A stretch of 64,000 nt of DNA. Origin: Xanthomonas sp. 3793 (GTDB lineage: Bacteria; Pseudomonadota; Gammaproteobacteria; Xanthomonadales; Xanthomonadaceae). Where the stretch lies: positions 62,001 to 126,000 of the forward strand of contig NZ_JANTYU010000003.1 of the NCBI RefSeq assembly GCF_024806835.1. The letters are read 5' to 3'. The position numbers and the translations under genes are program-made. Shown piece after piece: positions 25,127-33,923 of this stretch. The notes below the pieces were generated by a model. The model searched no databases, had not been told where the DNA came from, and was given only the letters and a program-made list of their open reading frames with translations. Numbering within the stretch: the stretch's first letter is position 1; each line of letters starts with the position of its first letter.

Positions 25127-25915
25127 ATGAATCCTTCCTTCAGCGCACCGGCCAAGAAGTCGCTTGGCCAGCACTTTCTTGCCGACCGGTATTACATCGA
25201 CCGGATCGTCCAGGCGGTGGCTCCGCGCGCCGGCCAGCACCTGGTCGAAATCGGTCCCGGCCAGGGCGCCATCACCTTCCCGCTGCTGCGCAAGCATGGC
25301 GCGTTGACGGTGATCGAGTTCGATCGCGACCTGATCGCACCATTGACCGAGGCGGCCGCACCGATCGGCGAGCTAAGCATCATCCACCGCGACGTACTCA
25401 GCGTGGATTTCACCGAACTGGCCAACGGCACACCGATCCGGCTGGTCGGCAACCTGCCTTACAACATCTCCTCGCCGATCCTGTTCCATGCGCTGGATCA
25501 CGCCCCTGCAGTGGCCGACATGCACTTCATGCTGCAGAAGGAAGTGGTCGACCGCATGGCCGCCGGTCCCGGCAGCAAGGTCTATGGCCGGCTCAGCGTG
25601 ATGCTGCAGGCGTATTGCGAGGTCACCGCACTGTTCGTGGTGCCGCCAGGCGCGTTCCGACCGCCGCCGAAGGTGGACTCGGCAGTGGTGCGGCTGGTGC
25701 CGCGCGATGCGGCCACGGTCATGATCAACGACCGCCGCCGCTTTGCCGATGTGGTGCGCGCCGGCTTCGGGCAGCGTCGCAAGACGCTGCGCAATGCCTT
25801 GTCCACCGTTTGCGAACCCGCGCATTTCGAGGCGGCTGGCGTGCGGCCGGATGCCCGCGCCGAACAACTCGAGGTCGCCGATTTCATCCGGCTGGCCAAT
25901 GTCGAGCTGGCTTGA
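25127..25915 (+). CDS. rsmA: 16S rRNA dimethyladenosine transferase RsmA (KsgA)
   Basis: 262 aa. SAM motif I is EIGPGQG (residues 41-47), preceded by KKSLGQHFL, and the catalytic motif NLPYNISSP lies near residue 108. It dimethylates A1518 and A1519 of the 3' end of 16S rRNA, a late small-subunit maturation mark. It is 115 bases after pdxA and 36 bases before apaG, in the classical block order. Confidence 0.96.
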   Translation: MNPSFSAPAKKSLGQHFLADRYYIDRIVQAVAPRAGQHLVEIGPGQGAITFPLLRKHGALTVIEFDRDLIAPLTEAAAPIGELSIIHRDVLSVDFTELANGTPIRLVGNLPYNISSPILFHALDHAPAVADMHFMLQKEVVDRMAAGPGSKVYGRLSVMLQAYCEVTALFVVPPGAFRPPPKVDSAVVRLVPRDAATVMINDRRRFADVVRAGFGQRRKTLRNALSTVCEPAHFEAAGVRPDARAEQLEVADFIRLANVELA

Positions 25916-25951
25916 GCGCCGCTCCCACGCCGTTTTATTTAGACTTTCCCC

Positions 25952-26335
25952 ATGCAAGATGATCCACGCTATCGGGTCGAGGTCGAGGTGTCGCCGCGCT
26001 TCCTCGCCCAGCAATCGACCCCGGAAGAAGGCCGCTTTGCCTTCGCCTACAGCATCCGCATCCACAACGCGGGTGCCGTGCCCGCGCGCCTGATCGCACG
26101 CCATTGGCAGATCACCGACGCCAACGGCCGCACCGAGCAGGTGGACGGCGAAGGCGTGGTCGGCGAGCAGCCGTGGCTGCGCCCCGGCGAAGCCTTCCAT
26201 TACACCTCCGGTGTACTGCTGGAAACCGAGCAGGGCCAGATGCAAGGCCATTACGACATGGTGGCCGACGATGGCACCGAATTCACCGCCCCGATCGCCG
26301 CCTTCGTGCTGAGCGTACCCAGGACGCTGCACTGA
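25952..26335 (+). CDS. apaG: ApaG domain protein
   Basis: 127 aa, the full length of ApaG. It is an all-beta immunoglobulin/fibronectin-III-like protein: [16 protein letters not shown], then [37 protein letters not shown] and the conserved FHYTSG segment. GxGxxG-like GEGVVG is the conserved loop. Its biochemical role is unknown; it travels with apaH and rsmA in many proteobacteria and was linked to cobalt and magnesium efflux in Salmonella (CorD). Confidence 0.94.
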   Translation: MQDDPRYRVEVEVSPRFLAQQSTPEEGRFAFAYSIRIHNAGAVPARLIARHWQITDANGRTEQVDGEGVVGEQPWLRPGEAFHYTSGVLLETEQGQMQGHYDMVADDGTEFTAPIAAFVLSVPRTLH

Positions 26336-26363
26336 TGACTGCTGGATTGATGGAGCGCACGCG

Positions 26364-27392
26364 ATGAGCGTCTGGGCAATTGGCGACCTGCAAGGGTGCT
26401 ACGACATTACCCAGCGATTGCTGGAGAAGATCAATTTCGACCCGGCACAGGACACGCTGTGGTTCTGCGGTGATCTGGTCAACCGCGGCGGGCAATCGCT
26501 GGAAACGCTGCGGCTGGTGCATTCGCTGCGCGCGCACAGCGTGGTGGTACTGGGCAATCACGATTTGTCGCTGCTGGCGATCGGCGCGCGCTCGGAAGAA
26601 GAGCAGCGCAAGGTCAACCCGGACCTGCAGCGCATCGTGCTGGCCGAGGACCGCGACGTGCTGCTGGACTGGCTGCGCATGCAGAAGCTGGCGCACGTGG
26701 ACCGCGAACTGGGCTGGATGATGATCCACGCCGGACTGGCGCCGAAATGGACCACGCAGCTGGCCGAAAAACATGCGCGCGAGGTCGAGCAGCAGCTACA
26801 GGGCGGCGGCTATCGCAAACTGTTGCGCAACATGTATGGCGATCAGCCGGGCTGGTCGCCAGGTTTGAGCGGATACGACCGCAGCCGCGCGATCATCAAC
26901 CTGTTCACGCGCATGCGCTATTGCACGCCGCGCGGGCGCATCGCCACCGACGACAAGGGCACGCCGGGCACGCAGGCACAAGGACTCTACCCGTGGTTCG
27001 AGGTGCCAGGCCGGGTCGAGCGCGATCTCAAGATCGTGTGCGGCCACTGGTCCGCGCTGGGGCTCACCATCACCCAGGGCGTGCATGCCATCGATACTGG
27101 CGCGGTGTGGGGCGGCAAGCTCACCGCCCTGCAGCTGGATACCGAGGAGCTGCGTGTGGTGCAGGTGCCGGGGCGCGAAGTCACCGTCCCCGCCGCCCCT
27201 GCTGCAAACGCGCCGCGGCGTCCACGCGAAGGCCAGGGCCGCCCGCGCGGGCGTGGCCGTGGACGTGGCGGAAACGGCACCGGCGGTGGCGCTGGTGGCA
27301 GCGGCGGCGCCAATGGCAAGGGCACCGCCGCGCCCAATGCCGGCGAAACCGGCGCCGGCACCACACGTCCAGCCGGCCCGGCAGCGGAATAA
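26364..27392 (+). CDS. apaH: Diadenosine tetraphosphatase ApaH with Arg/Gly-rich C-terminal tail
   Basis: 342 aa. Residues 1 to about 272 form the metallophosphatase: GDLQGCYD (7-14), GDLVNRGGQ (near 35), GNHD (near 62) and the distal HAGL and CGHWSALG metal ligands. It hydrolyses Ap4A to two ADP and can act as an RNA decapping enzyme for Np4 caps. Usual length is about 270-285 aa, so the last 69 residues are extra. They are low-complexity: RPREGQGRPRGRGRGRGG, then GNGTGGGAGGSGG and a PAGPAAE end, an RGG-like, strongly basic then neutral tail that looks RNA-binding. The ATG follows TGGAG and lies 28 bases after apaG. Confidence 0.94.
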   Translation: MSVWAIGDLQGCYDITQRLLEKINFDPAQDTLWFCGDLVNRGGQSLETLRLVHSLRAHSVVVLGNHDLSLLAIGARSEEEQRKVNPDLQRIVLAEDRDVLLDWLRMQKLAHVDRELGWMMIHAGLAPKWTTQLAEKHAREVEQQLQGGGYRKLLRNMYGDQPGWSPGLSGYDRSRAIINLFTRMRYCTPRGRIATDDKGTPGTQAQGLYPWFEVPGRVERDLKIVCGHWSALGLTITQGVHAIDTGAVWGGKLTALQLDTEELRVVQVPGREVTVPAAPAANAPRRPREGQGRPRGRGRGRGGNGTGGGAGGSGGANGKGTAAPNAGETGAGTTRPAGPAAE

Positions 27393-27398
27393 GCCTCC

Positions 27399-27414
27399 GG
27401 CCGCCGTCGCGGCC
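27399..27414. terminator. Short hairpin between convergent apaH and sfnG
   Basis: GGCCGC (27399-27404) and GCGGCC (27409-27414) pair around a 4-base loop in the 34-base gap between the two convergent genes. A 6-bp all-GC stem could end transcription in both directions. Confidence 0.45.
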
Positions 27415-27426
27415 TGGGCGTGGTGC

Positions 27427-28548
27427 TCAGGCCAGCGCCGACTGCGCGCGTTGCGCTTCCAGCGCGCGTTGCGCTTCCAGCGCGCGCACACGCGGCAGCA
27501 CTTCTCGGCCGAAGTACTCCACCTCTTCGATGAAGTGCAGGAAGCCGCACAGCACCAGATCCACGCCCACCTCCTGCAGGGCCAGGATGCGCTCGGCGAT
27601 CTGTTGTGGCGTACCGATCAGGTTGGTGCGGAAACCGTCGTTGTACTGCACCAGGTCCTCGAAGGTGGAGGTGGCCCAATTGCCCTCGCCCTCCGGCGAG
27701 GCCTGCCCGGCCTGCCGCGCGGCATCGGCGAACGCCCTGACCGCATCGACATGCGCATGCGCGATGATTTCCTGCAGCACCGCCTGCGCCTCCTGTTCGG
27801 TCTCGCGCGCGATCACGAAGGCGTTGACGCCGACACGAACGCGGTGGCCGTTGGCGGCCGCCTTGGTCTGCAGGTCCTGGATCTGTATGCGCAACTGCTC
27901 CGGCGTGTTGCCATTGGTGAAATACCAATCCGACACGCTTGCCGCGTTGTCGCGCGCCGCGCGCGAACTTCCGCCTTGAAAGATCTCCGGGTGCGGCTTC
28001 TGCAGCGGTTTGGGACTGAGGGTGTAGTTGTTGAAACGGTAGAAATCGCCATGGAAACTGAAGGCATCCTGGGTCCAGATCCCCTTCAGCACCTGGATGA
28101 ATTCCCTGGAGCGCCGATAGCGCTCGTCGTGTTCCAGCCACGGCTCCCCAATGGCAACGAACTCGCCCTTGAACCAGCCGCTGACCACATTGATCGCAAT
28201 GCGTCCGTTGCTGATGTGGTCGATGGTGGCGATCTGCTTGGCCACCACGGCCGGCGCCCAGGGGCCGGGCAGGATAGCGGCCAATACCTTCAGGCGCGAG
28301 GTGGAATGCAGCAAGGCCTGACTGAAGGACACCGACTCATGCTGATGCTCGGCGCCATAGCCGGCGGTAAAACGGATCTGGGTCAGCGCGTAATCGAAGC
28401 CGGCGTGTTCGGCGGCCTGCGCCAGCCGCACGTTATAGTCCAGGCTCCAGTCGGTGCGCTGCTCGATCGTGCTGACGACCAGCCCGCCGCTGACGTTGGG
28501 AACCCAGTAGGCGAAGCTCAGCGGCGCAGCGTTGGACGAATGGCTCAT
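27427..28548 (-). CDS. sfnG: FMNH2-dependent dimethylsulfone monooxygenase SfnG
   Basis: 373 aa from the ATG at 28548, which has AGGAG upstream. Luciferase-like (LLM) TIM barrel. FAYWVPNVSGGLVVS, the TQIRFTAGYGAEHQHESVSF region, NVVSGWFKGEF, GEPWLEHDERYRRS and PHPEIFQGGSSRAARD are those of SfnG. It oxidises dimethyl sulfone to methanesulfinate using reduced flavin supplied by a reductase such as SsuE. The C-terminus has a duplicated hexapeptide (RALEAQRALEAQ) from an 18-bp direct repeat. Divergent from the ssu genes; a sigma-54-type promoter lies about 130 bases upstream. Confidence 0.94.
   Translation of the reverse strand: MSHSSNAAPLSFAYWVPNVSGGLVVSTIEQRTDWSLDYNVRLAQAAEHAGFDYALTQIRFTAGYGAEHQHESVSFSQALLHSTSRLKVLAAILPGPWAPAVVAKQIATIDHISNGRIAINVVSGWFKGEFVAIGEPWLEHDERYRRSREFIQVLKGIWTQDAFSFHGDFYRFNNYTLSPKPLQKPHPEIFQGGSSRAARDNAASVSDWYFTNGNTPEQLRIQIQDLQTKAAANGHRVRVGVNAFVIARETEQEAQAVLQEIIAHAHVDAVRAFADAARQAGQASPEGEGNWATSTFEDLVQYNDGFRTNLIGTPQQIAERILALQEVGVDLVLCGFLHFIEEVEYFGREVLPRVRALEAQRALEAQRAQSALA
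27445..27480. repeat. Two perfect copies of an 18-bp unit inside the sfnG 3' end
   Basis: CGCGCGTTGCGCTTCCAG occurs at 27445-27462 and again at 27463-27480, with a third partial copy beginning at 27481. Read on the - strand it encodes RALEAQ twice. In frame, so copy changes only lengthen or shorten the helix. Confidence 0.9.
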
Positions 28549-28677
28549 TGGAAACTCCTGCGAGGATAAGGATTGGACGGCGGACTGCACGCTGCCGGTC
28601 TTCTTCGGTGCTGGAAAGCACATGCATTGCGCTTTGCAAATACGACGCGCGTACGCGGGTCACCGCCATCGCATGCA

Positions 28678-28694
28678 ACGCACATCGCGTGCCA
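28678..28694 (-). promoter_or_regulatory. Sigma-54-type -24/-12 promoter for sfnG
   Basis: The - strand reads TGGCACG-CGAT-GTGCGT from 28694 to 28678. The GG and GC dinucleotides are ten bases apart as required, and only the first base of TTGC is changed (to G). Expected start is near 28668, about 120 bases before the sfnG ATG. In Pseudomonas putida sfnFG is sigma-54 dependent. Confidence 0.6.
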
Positions 28695-28711
28695 TGCTTA
28701 TCTCTGCGCGA

Positions 28712-28723
28712 CATGTCGACATG
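28712..28723. promoter_or_regulatory. Perfect 12-bp palindrome upstream of the sfnG promoter
   Basis: CATGTCGACATG is fully self-complementary and lies 18 bases upstream of the sfnG -24 element. A related CGTCGACG dyad is at 29288-29295, some 50 bases before the ssuE promoter. Either could be an activator site; this is positional inference. Confidence 0.4.
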
Positions 28724-29346
28724 CCCGCCGTGCGATCCACATCGCGTTGACCAACATCGCGCGCCGCGCGAAAACAATTGACTCGCCAGCGAACGACCCA
28801 ATACGACAACGCGATGCAACCTTGCGGGCTACGCAAACAGGCTCTGGCTGCGCGATACCACGCCGATATCGGTGATGTACACGCATCCACGCGACCTTGT
28901 TCGTAAAGCCCGGGCGATCACTCCAGCAGCCACGTAGCTACCCGGCGCGTGACTGCACTGCACGCACCGGGCGTTATTGAAACGAACAATGTCACGCGTG
29001 TGATTCGTCCTGCATGCCGCACTGTATGAATTTATCCAACCAGGAAAATGCGCAAACTGCTGATCCAATGTTTCCCTGCAAACAGTTTTTGGGCGCTTAT
29101 CTCCACGCGCTCTATGCTCATACTCGTTACGTCATGAAGACCGCATCGAAAATAGCTTGAAACAGCTCATTTTCTGCAATTTCATTAGATCATTCTCAAT
29201 TCTGCTAAGCGCACGCCATCGCTGATGGCGCTTTGCCATTGCACTGCATCGCGCCATGCAGTCAGATGCAATTGCTCGTGATTGACACGTCGACGCATGT
29301 TGCTTCCGCGTTTTATGTCGCTGCAGCAACAGCAAGCATGTCTGGA

Positions 29347-29363
29347 TGGCACGGAGTTTGCGT
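29347..29363 (+). promoter_or_regulatory. Sigma-54 promoter for the ssu operon
   Basis: TGGCACG (29347-29353), GAGT, then TTGCGT (29358-29363) matches the -24/-12 consensus TGGCACG-N4-TTGC exactly. Predicted start near 29373, 25 bases before the ssuE ATG. The activator gene of the SfnR class at 35201 lies at the end of the same island. Confidence 0.8.
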
Positions 29364-29397
29364 GACAGCTCGACACGCCCCCCTACAGGAATCTCGC

Positions 29398-29961
29398 ATG
29401 CGCACTCCGTTGAATGTCGTTGCCGTCTCCGGCAGCACCTCGCGCCCTTCGCGCAGCCTGGCCCTGGCAGAGGCCACCCTGGCAGAGCTGGCGCAGCACT
29501 TGGCCATCAAGCCCAGCATCATCCAGCTCGGCGATATCGCAAAGCCCTTGGGCACGGCGCAATGGCGCAGCGACGTCGACGCAACCACGGAACAGGCCTT
29601 GCGCCAGGTCGAAACGGCAGACCTGCTACTGGTTGTCGCACCGGTGTATCGCGGATCGTATCCAGGCTTGCTCAAGCATCTGTTCGACCTGATCGACATG
29701 CACGCACTGATCGACACGCCGGTGTTGCTGGCCGCTACCGGCGGCAGCGAACGGCATGCATTGGTCATCGATCACCAACTGCGGCCATTGTTCGCGTTCT
29801 TCCAGGCGCTGACGCTACCGATCGGCATCTATGCCAGCGAAAGCGATTTCCACGATTACCGGGTGGTCGATCAAGCGCTGTGCCAGCGTATCGCACTGGC
29901 CGCCGAACGCGCTGCCGGCGTGCTGGGCGTGCGCCCCGATGCGCGACTGCGCATCGCCTGA
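29398..29961 (+). CDS. ssuE: NAD(P)H-dependent FMN reductase (SsuE/MsuE)
   Basis: 187 aa. Flavodoxin-like fold: the FMN phosphate loop [14 protein letters not shown] at the N-terminus, [19 protein letters not shown] in the centre (flavin contact and tetramer helix) and [19 protein letters not shown]. It reduces FMN for SsuD and SfnG, which cannot bind flavin tightly themselves. First gene of the + strand sulfonate operon, directly behind the sigma-54 promoter; the next gene starts 47 bases on. Confidence 0.92.
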   Translation: MRTPLNVVAVSGSTSRPSRSLALAEATLAELAQHLAIKPSIIQLGDIAKPLGTAQWRSDVDATTEQALRQVETADLLLVVAPVYRGSYPGLLKHLFDLIDMHALIDTPVLLAATGGSERHALVIDHQLRPLFAFFQALTLPIGIYASESDFHDYRVVDQALCQRIALAAERAAGVLGVRPDARLRIA

Positions 29962-30008
29962 TCCGGTTCGCCGGCGCGATGCCGGCAGCCCACCTGAAGG
30001 AGAGTGCG

Positions 30009-31172
30009 ATGGAGATGTTCTGGTTCATTCCCACCCACGGCGACAGCCGCTATCTGGGCACCAGCGAAGGCGCGCGCCAGGTCAGTGCCGACTACGTGAC
30101 ACAGGTGGCCGTAGCGGCGGACACGCTGGGCTATGAAGGGGTACTGATTCCCACCGGGCGCTCCTGCGAAGACCCGTGGGTGATTGCGTCCAGCCTGATC
30201 AATGCCACGCGCCAGCTGAAGTTTCTGGTGGCGCTGCGCCCCGGGCTGATGGCGCCCGCACTGGCAGCGCGCATGGCGGCCAGCTTCGACCGGCTGTCCG
30301 GAGGGCGCCTGCTGGTCAATCTGGTCACAGGCGGCGACCGCGGCGAGCTGGAAGGCGATGGCGTGTTTCTCGATCACGCCGACCGTTACGATGCCTCGGC
30401 CGAATTCATCCGGATCTGGCGCGAGATCATCCGCCACAGCCATGACAGCCAGAGCTACGACTTCGATGGCAAGCATCTGCAGGTCAAGGCGGCGCAACTG
30501 CTGTATCCCACCGTGCAACGGCCGTATCCACCCGTGTGGTTTGGCGGCTCGTCCGATGCGGCGCACGATCTGGCGGCCGAGCAGGTGGACACCTACCTCA
30601 CCTGGGGCGAGCCACCGGCTGCGGTGGCGCAGAAGATCGCTACCGTCCGCAGCAAGGCGGCCGCGCTTGGGCGCACCTTGCGCTTCGGCATCCGCCTGCA
30701 TGTCATCGTGCGCGAAACCGACGCGCAGGCCTGGGCGGCCGCAGACGCACTGATCCGCCATCTCGACGACGACACCGTGGAGCGCGCACAGCGCGCCTTC
30801 GCGCGTATGGATTCTGTCGGCCAGCGGCGCATGGCCGCCTTGCATGGGCGTGGCCAGGGCCGCACGCGCGCCGATCTGGAAGTCAGCCCGAACCTGTGGG
30901 CCGGGGTTGGCCTGGTTCGCGGCGGTGCCGGTACCGCCCTGGTCGGCAGCCCGCAGACGGTGGTGCAGCGGATCGAGGAGTACGCGGCGCTCGGCATCGA
31001 CACCTTCATCTTTTCCGGCTATCCGCACCTGGAAGAGGCCTATCGCTTTGCCGAACTGGTGTTCCCGCTGCTGCCACGCGCACGCCGGCAACAACTGCCC
31101 GGGCAACCACTGAGCGGCCCCTTCGGCGAGGTCATCGCCAACACCATCGTGCCACGCGCTTCGGCGCGCTGA
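30009..31172 (+). CDS. ssuD: FMNH2-dependent alkanesulfonate monooxygenase SsuD
   Basis: 387 aa; ATG preceded by GAAGGAG. LLM-family barrel beginning [17 protein letters not shown], with [32 protein letters not shown], the [20 protein letters not shown] region and [21 protein letters not shown], matching SsuD. It releases sulfite from alkanesulfonates, giving the aldehyde, under sulfur starvation. It lies between its reductase and the transporter genes. Confidence 0.94.
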   Translation: MEMFWFIPTHGDSRYLGTSEGARQVSADYVTQVAVAADTLGYEGVLIPTGRSCEDPWVIASSLINATRQLKFLVALRPGLMAPALAARMAASFDRLSGGRLLVNLVTGGDRGELEGDGVFLDHADRYDASAEFIRIWREIIRHSHDSQSYDFDGKHLQVKAAQLLYPTVQRPYPPVWFGGSSDAAHDLAAEQVDTYLTWGEPPAAVAQKIATVRSKAAALGRTLRFGIRLHVIVRETDAQAWAAADALIRHLDDDTVERAQRAFARMDSVGQRRMAALHGRGQGRTRADLEVSPNLWAGVGLVRGGAGTALVGSPQTVVQRIEEYAALGIDTFIFSGYPHLEEAYRFAELVFPLLPRARRQQLPGQPLSGPFGEVIANTIVPRASAR

Positions 31173-31183
31173 GAGGAGTACTC

Positions 31184-32188
31184 ATGAAGCGTCGCAACCT
31201 GCTCAAACTCGGAACGCTGGCCGGAGTCGCGCTCGGTGCCCCGCCACTGCTGTCCGGCGCCGCAGACGCACCGCGCAAGATCGCCGTTCCCGAGCGCCTG
31301 CGCATGGATTACGCCTACTACTCGCCCACCTCGCTGGTGCTCAGGCACTTCGGCTGGCTGGAAGAGGCGCTCAGGCCGCAGGGCACCGAGGTCACCTGGG
31401 TGTTATCGGCCGGCAGCAATCGCGCACTGGAGTATCTGGCCGGCAACAGCATCGACTTTGGCAGCACCGCCGGCCTGGCCGCGCTGCTGGGGCGCGCCAA
31501 CGGCAATCCGGTCAAGGCGGTCTATGTGTACTCGCGCCCGGAATGGGTGGCCCTGGTCGTCGGCAAGCAATCGCCAATTCAGCGCGTGGCCGAACTCAAG
31601 GGCAAACGGGTGGCCGCCACCAAGGGCACCGACGCGTATCTGTTCCTGTTGCGCGCGCTGCGCGAGGTCGGGTTGCACCGGAACGACGTCGACATCGTCC
31701 ATCTGCAGCATCCGGATGGGCGTATTGCACTGGAACGCGGCAATGTCGATGCCTGGGCAGGACTGGACCCGCATATGGCTGCCAGCCAGCTCGAAGCCGG
31801 CTCACGGCTGCTCTATCGCAACGTCGCCTTTAATTCGTACGGCTTCTTGAACACCAGCGAAAAATTCGCCGCCGCCTACCCCGAGCAGATTCCGCTGGTG
31901 CTGCAGGCCTATGAGAAGGCACGCCGTTGGGCCATCGCGCATCCGGACGCGTTGGCGAGCCTGATCGCCGAGCAGGCCAGGCTCTCGGTGCCGGTTGCGC
32001 AACTGCAATTGCGGCGCACCGATCTCAGCCGGCCACTGATTGGTGCCGAGCAATTGGCGGCCTTGCGCAGCGCCGCGCCGATCCTGCTGGAAGAAGGCCT
32101 GGTGCGGCCGGGAACCGACCTGACCCAGGTGCTGGGCACCTTGATCGATCCACGCTATGCCACGCGCGCACGCGTGGCGCAGGGGTGA
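31184..32188 (+). CDS. ssuA: Sulfonate ABC transporter substrate-binding protein
   Basis: 334 aa, with GAGAGGAG before the ATG. The N-terminus KRRNLLKLGTLAGVALG is twin-arginine-like and could route through Tat. The mature part is a periplasmic type II binding protein of the SsuA/NrtA group: MDYAYYSPTSLVLRHFGWLEEAL, AGSNRALEYLAGNSIDFGSTAG (ligand cradle), and GNVDAWAGLDPHMA. It captures aliphatic sulfonates for SsuBC. Located between ssuD and the permease gene. Confidence 0.9.
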   Translation: MKRRNLLKLGTLAGVALGAPPLLSGAADAPRKIAVPERLRMDYAYYSPTSLVLRHFGWLEEALRPQGTEVTWVLSAGSNRALEYLAGNSIDFGSTAGLAALLGRANGNPVKAVYVYSRPEWVALVVGKQSPIQRVAELKGKRVAATKGTDAYLFLLRALREVGLHRNDVDIVHLQHPDGRIALERGNVDAWAGLDPHMAASQLEAGSRLLYRNVAFNSYGFLNTSEKFAAAYPEQIPLVLQAYEKARRWAIAHPDALASLIAEQARLSVPVAQLQLRRTDLSRPLIGAEQLAALRSAAPILLEEGLVRPGTDLTQVLGTLIDPRYATRARVAQG

Positions 32189-32196
32189 CCGCCACC

Positions 32197-33051
32197 ATGA
32201 ATCAGACCTCGCTCCGCCTGTCGCGCACCCTGCCACCGTCCCGCCGCCTGCTTCGACACTGGCGCCTACCTGCCGGCAGCCTGGGCCTGGTGCTGCCGAT
32301 CAGCTTTTTTGCGGCACTGGAAGTGTGCTCGGCGCTGGGGTGGACGCCACGCTATCTGCTGCCGCCTCCCAGCCAGATCCTGACCACGCTGGCAGACGAA
32401 GCGGGCCGGGGACTGGCCGGCCATCTCGGCGCCAGCGTGCTGCGGGTGCTGGTGGGCTTTGCGCTGGGTGCCGGGCTGGGGCTGCTGATCGGCATCGGCG
32501 TCGGCTTGAATCGCTGGCTGGAGCGCTTGCTGGATCCCAGTTTCCAGGCGCTGCGCGCGGTTCCCAGCCTGGCCTGGGTGCCGTTGTTGTTGCTGTGGAT
32601 GGGCATCGACGAAGCGCCGAAGATCACCCTGATCGCGATCGGTGCGTTCTTCCCGATGTATCTGGGCGTGGCCAATGGCCTGCGCCAGGTCGACCGCACG
32701 CTGATCGAGCTGGGCGAGACCTATGGCCTGCCCTGGGGGCGCATGGTGCGGCGGATCCTGCTGCCGGCCGCGTTGCCATCCATCTTCACCGGGTTGCGTA
32801 CCAGTCTGAGCCTGGCCTGGATGTTTTTGGTGGCCGCCGAACTGATCGCGGCCACGCGCGGGCTGGGCTATCTGCTGAGCGACGGGCGCGAGACCTCGCG
32901 GCCGGACATCGTCATTGCCGCCATCGTGTTGCTGGCCCTGCTCGGCAAGCTCAGTGACAGCGTGCTCAAGACATTGGAAACCCGCACGCTGCACTGGCGC
33001 GACAACCTGCAGAACCGCCGCGCCCACCCGCACGCGGCGCACGCGGCATGA
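32197..33051 (+). CDS. ssuC: Sulfonate ABC transporter permease
   Basis: 284 aa from the ATG at 32197; a GTG four codons earlier overlaps the previous stop and is an alternative. Six hydrophobic segments, the first near residues 26-46. The BPD permease coupling loop is ELGETYGLPWGRMVRRILLPAALPSIFTGLR (EAA-type, residues about 175-205). It forms the membrane channel with SsuB. Stop overlaps ssuB (ATGA). Confidence 0.92.
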   Translation: MNQTSLRLSRTLPPSRRLLRHWRLPAGSLGLVLPISFFAALEVCSALGWTPRYLLPPPSQILTTLADEAGRGLAGHLGASVLRVLVGFALGAGLGLLIGIGVGLNRWLERLLDPSFQALRAVPSLAWVPLLLLWMGIDEAPKITLIAIGAFFPMYLGVANGLRQVDRTLIELGETYGLPWGRMVRRILLPAALPSIFTGLRTSLSLAWMFLVAAELIAATRGLGYLLSDGRETSRPDIVIAAIVLLALLGKLSDSVLKTLETRTLHWRDNLQNRRAHPHAAHAA

Positions 33052-33803
33052 GTGCCGGCCTGCAGATCCAGGTAGCGAACAAACGCTTCGGTGCACGCAG
33101 CGTGCTGCATGACATCGAGCTGCGCGTGGCACCGGGCGAAATCCTGGGCCTGATCGGACCCAGCGGTTGCGGCAAAAGCACCTTGTTACGCATCGTCGCC
33201 GGCCTGGAGCGCGACTACGGCGGCGAAGTATTGCTGGATGGCAGCCGCGTGCAGGGAATCGACCGCCGTATCGGCTTCATCTTTCAGGAGCCGCGCCTGC
33301 TGCCCTGGCTGGACGTGGCAGCCAATGTCGCCTTCGCCGACGACACCGCCGTTTCGCCGGCGGCAGCGCGGCAATCGCCGCGCGTGCAACAGTTGCTGGC
33401 CGAGGTTGGCCTGCTCGACCACGCGCAGGCGTTGCCCAAGCAACTCTCCGGCGGCCAGGCGCAGCGGGTGGCACTGGCGCGCGGGCTTTACCGTCAACCG
33501 CAGGTGCTGTTGCTGGACGAACCCTTCAGCGCGGTGGATGCGTTCACCCGCATCCGGCTGCAGCAGCTGTTGCTGCGCCTGGCCGGCGAGCACGGCTTCA
33601 CCGTGCTGCTGGTGACGCACGATATCGACGAGGCGGTCTATCTGAGCGACCGCGCCATCGTTATCGGCGGCCAGCCCGGGTCCATCGTGCATACCCAGGT
33701 ACTGGACCCGCCGCGGCCACGCGACCGCCGGGCGCACGAGGCGGCGCTGCGTGAGGCGCGTGAGGACCTGCTGGCTGCGCTGCACGACATCCATGCGGTG
33801 TAA
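33048..33803 (+). CDS. ssuB: Sulfonate ABC transporter ATP-binding protein
   Basis: 251 aa. Walker A is GPSGCGKST (residues about 37-45), Q-loop in FIFQEPRLLPWLDV, signature LSGGQAQRVALARGL, Walker B VLLLDEPFSAVD, and switch His in LLVTHDIDEAVYLSDR. The four-base overlap with ssuC ensures balanced synthesis. It powers import of sulfonates. Confidence 0.94.
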   Translation: MSAGLQIQVANKRFGARSVLHDIELRVAPGEILGLIGPSGCGKSTLLRIVAGLERDYGGEVLLDGSRVQGIDRRIGFIFQEPRLLPWLDVAANVAFADDTAVSPAAARQSPRVQQLLAEVGLLDHAQALPKQLSGGQAQRVALARGLYRQPQVLLLDEPFSAVDAFTRIRLQQLLLRLAGEHGFTVLLVTHDIDEAVYLSDRAIVIGGQPGSIVHTQVLDPPRPRDRRAHEAALREAREDLLAALHDIHAV

Positions 33804-33923
33804 GCATGCGGCGTTCGCCTGCAGGCCACCCCGACACATACGGCTGCCAACCGGCACGGGCCGGCGGCACGCGCGCCACCGGGTACCGATCATCTCTCTG
33901 CGACTGGAACGAGGCCACCGCGC

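Larger units (their letters stand above)
28549..29397. other. 849-bp divergent regulatory region between sfnG and ssuE
   Basis: No gene is supported here; the ORFs that fit are short and lack ribosome sites. Bases about 29000-29260 are clearly more AT-rich than the surrounding DNA, as expected for a bendable regulatory segment. The two ends hold sigma-54-type promoters facing outward, and dyads centred on GTCGAC lie near each. This suits an enhancer-binding activator working on both units. Confidence 0.8.

Noticed and set aside
33804..33923. A further sigma-54 site before the acyl-CoA-dehydrogenase-like gene
   Set aside because: GG and GC pairs at the correct spacing occur once, but the surrounding bases do not match the -24/-12 consensus.
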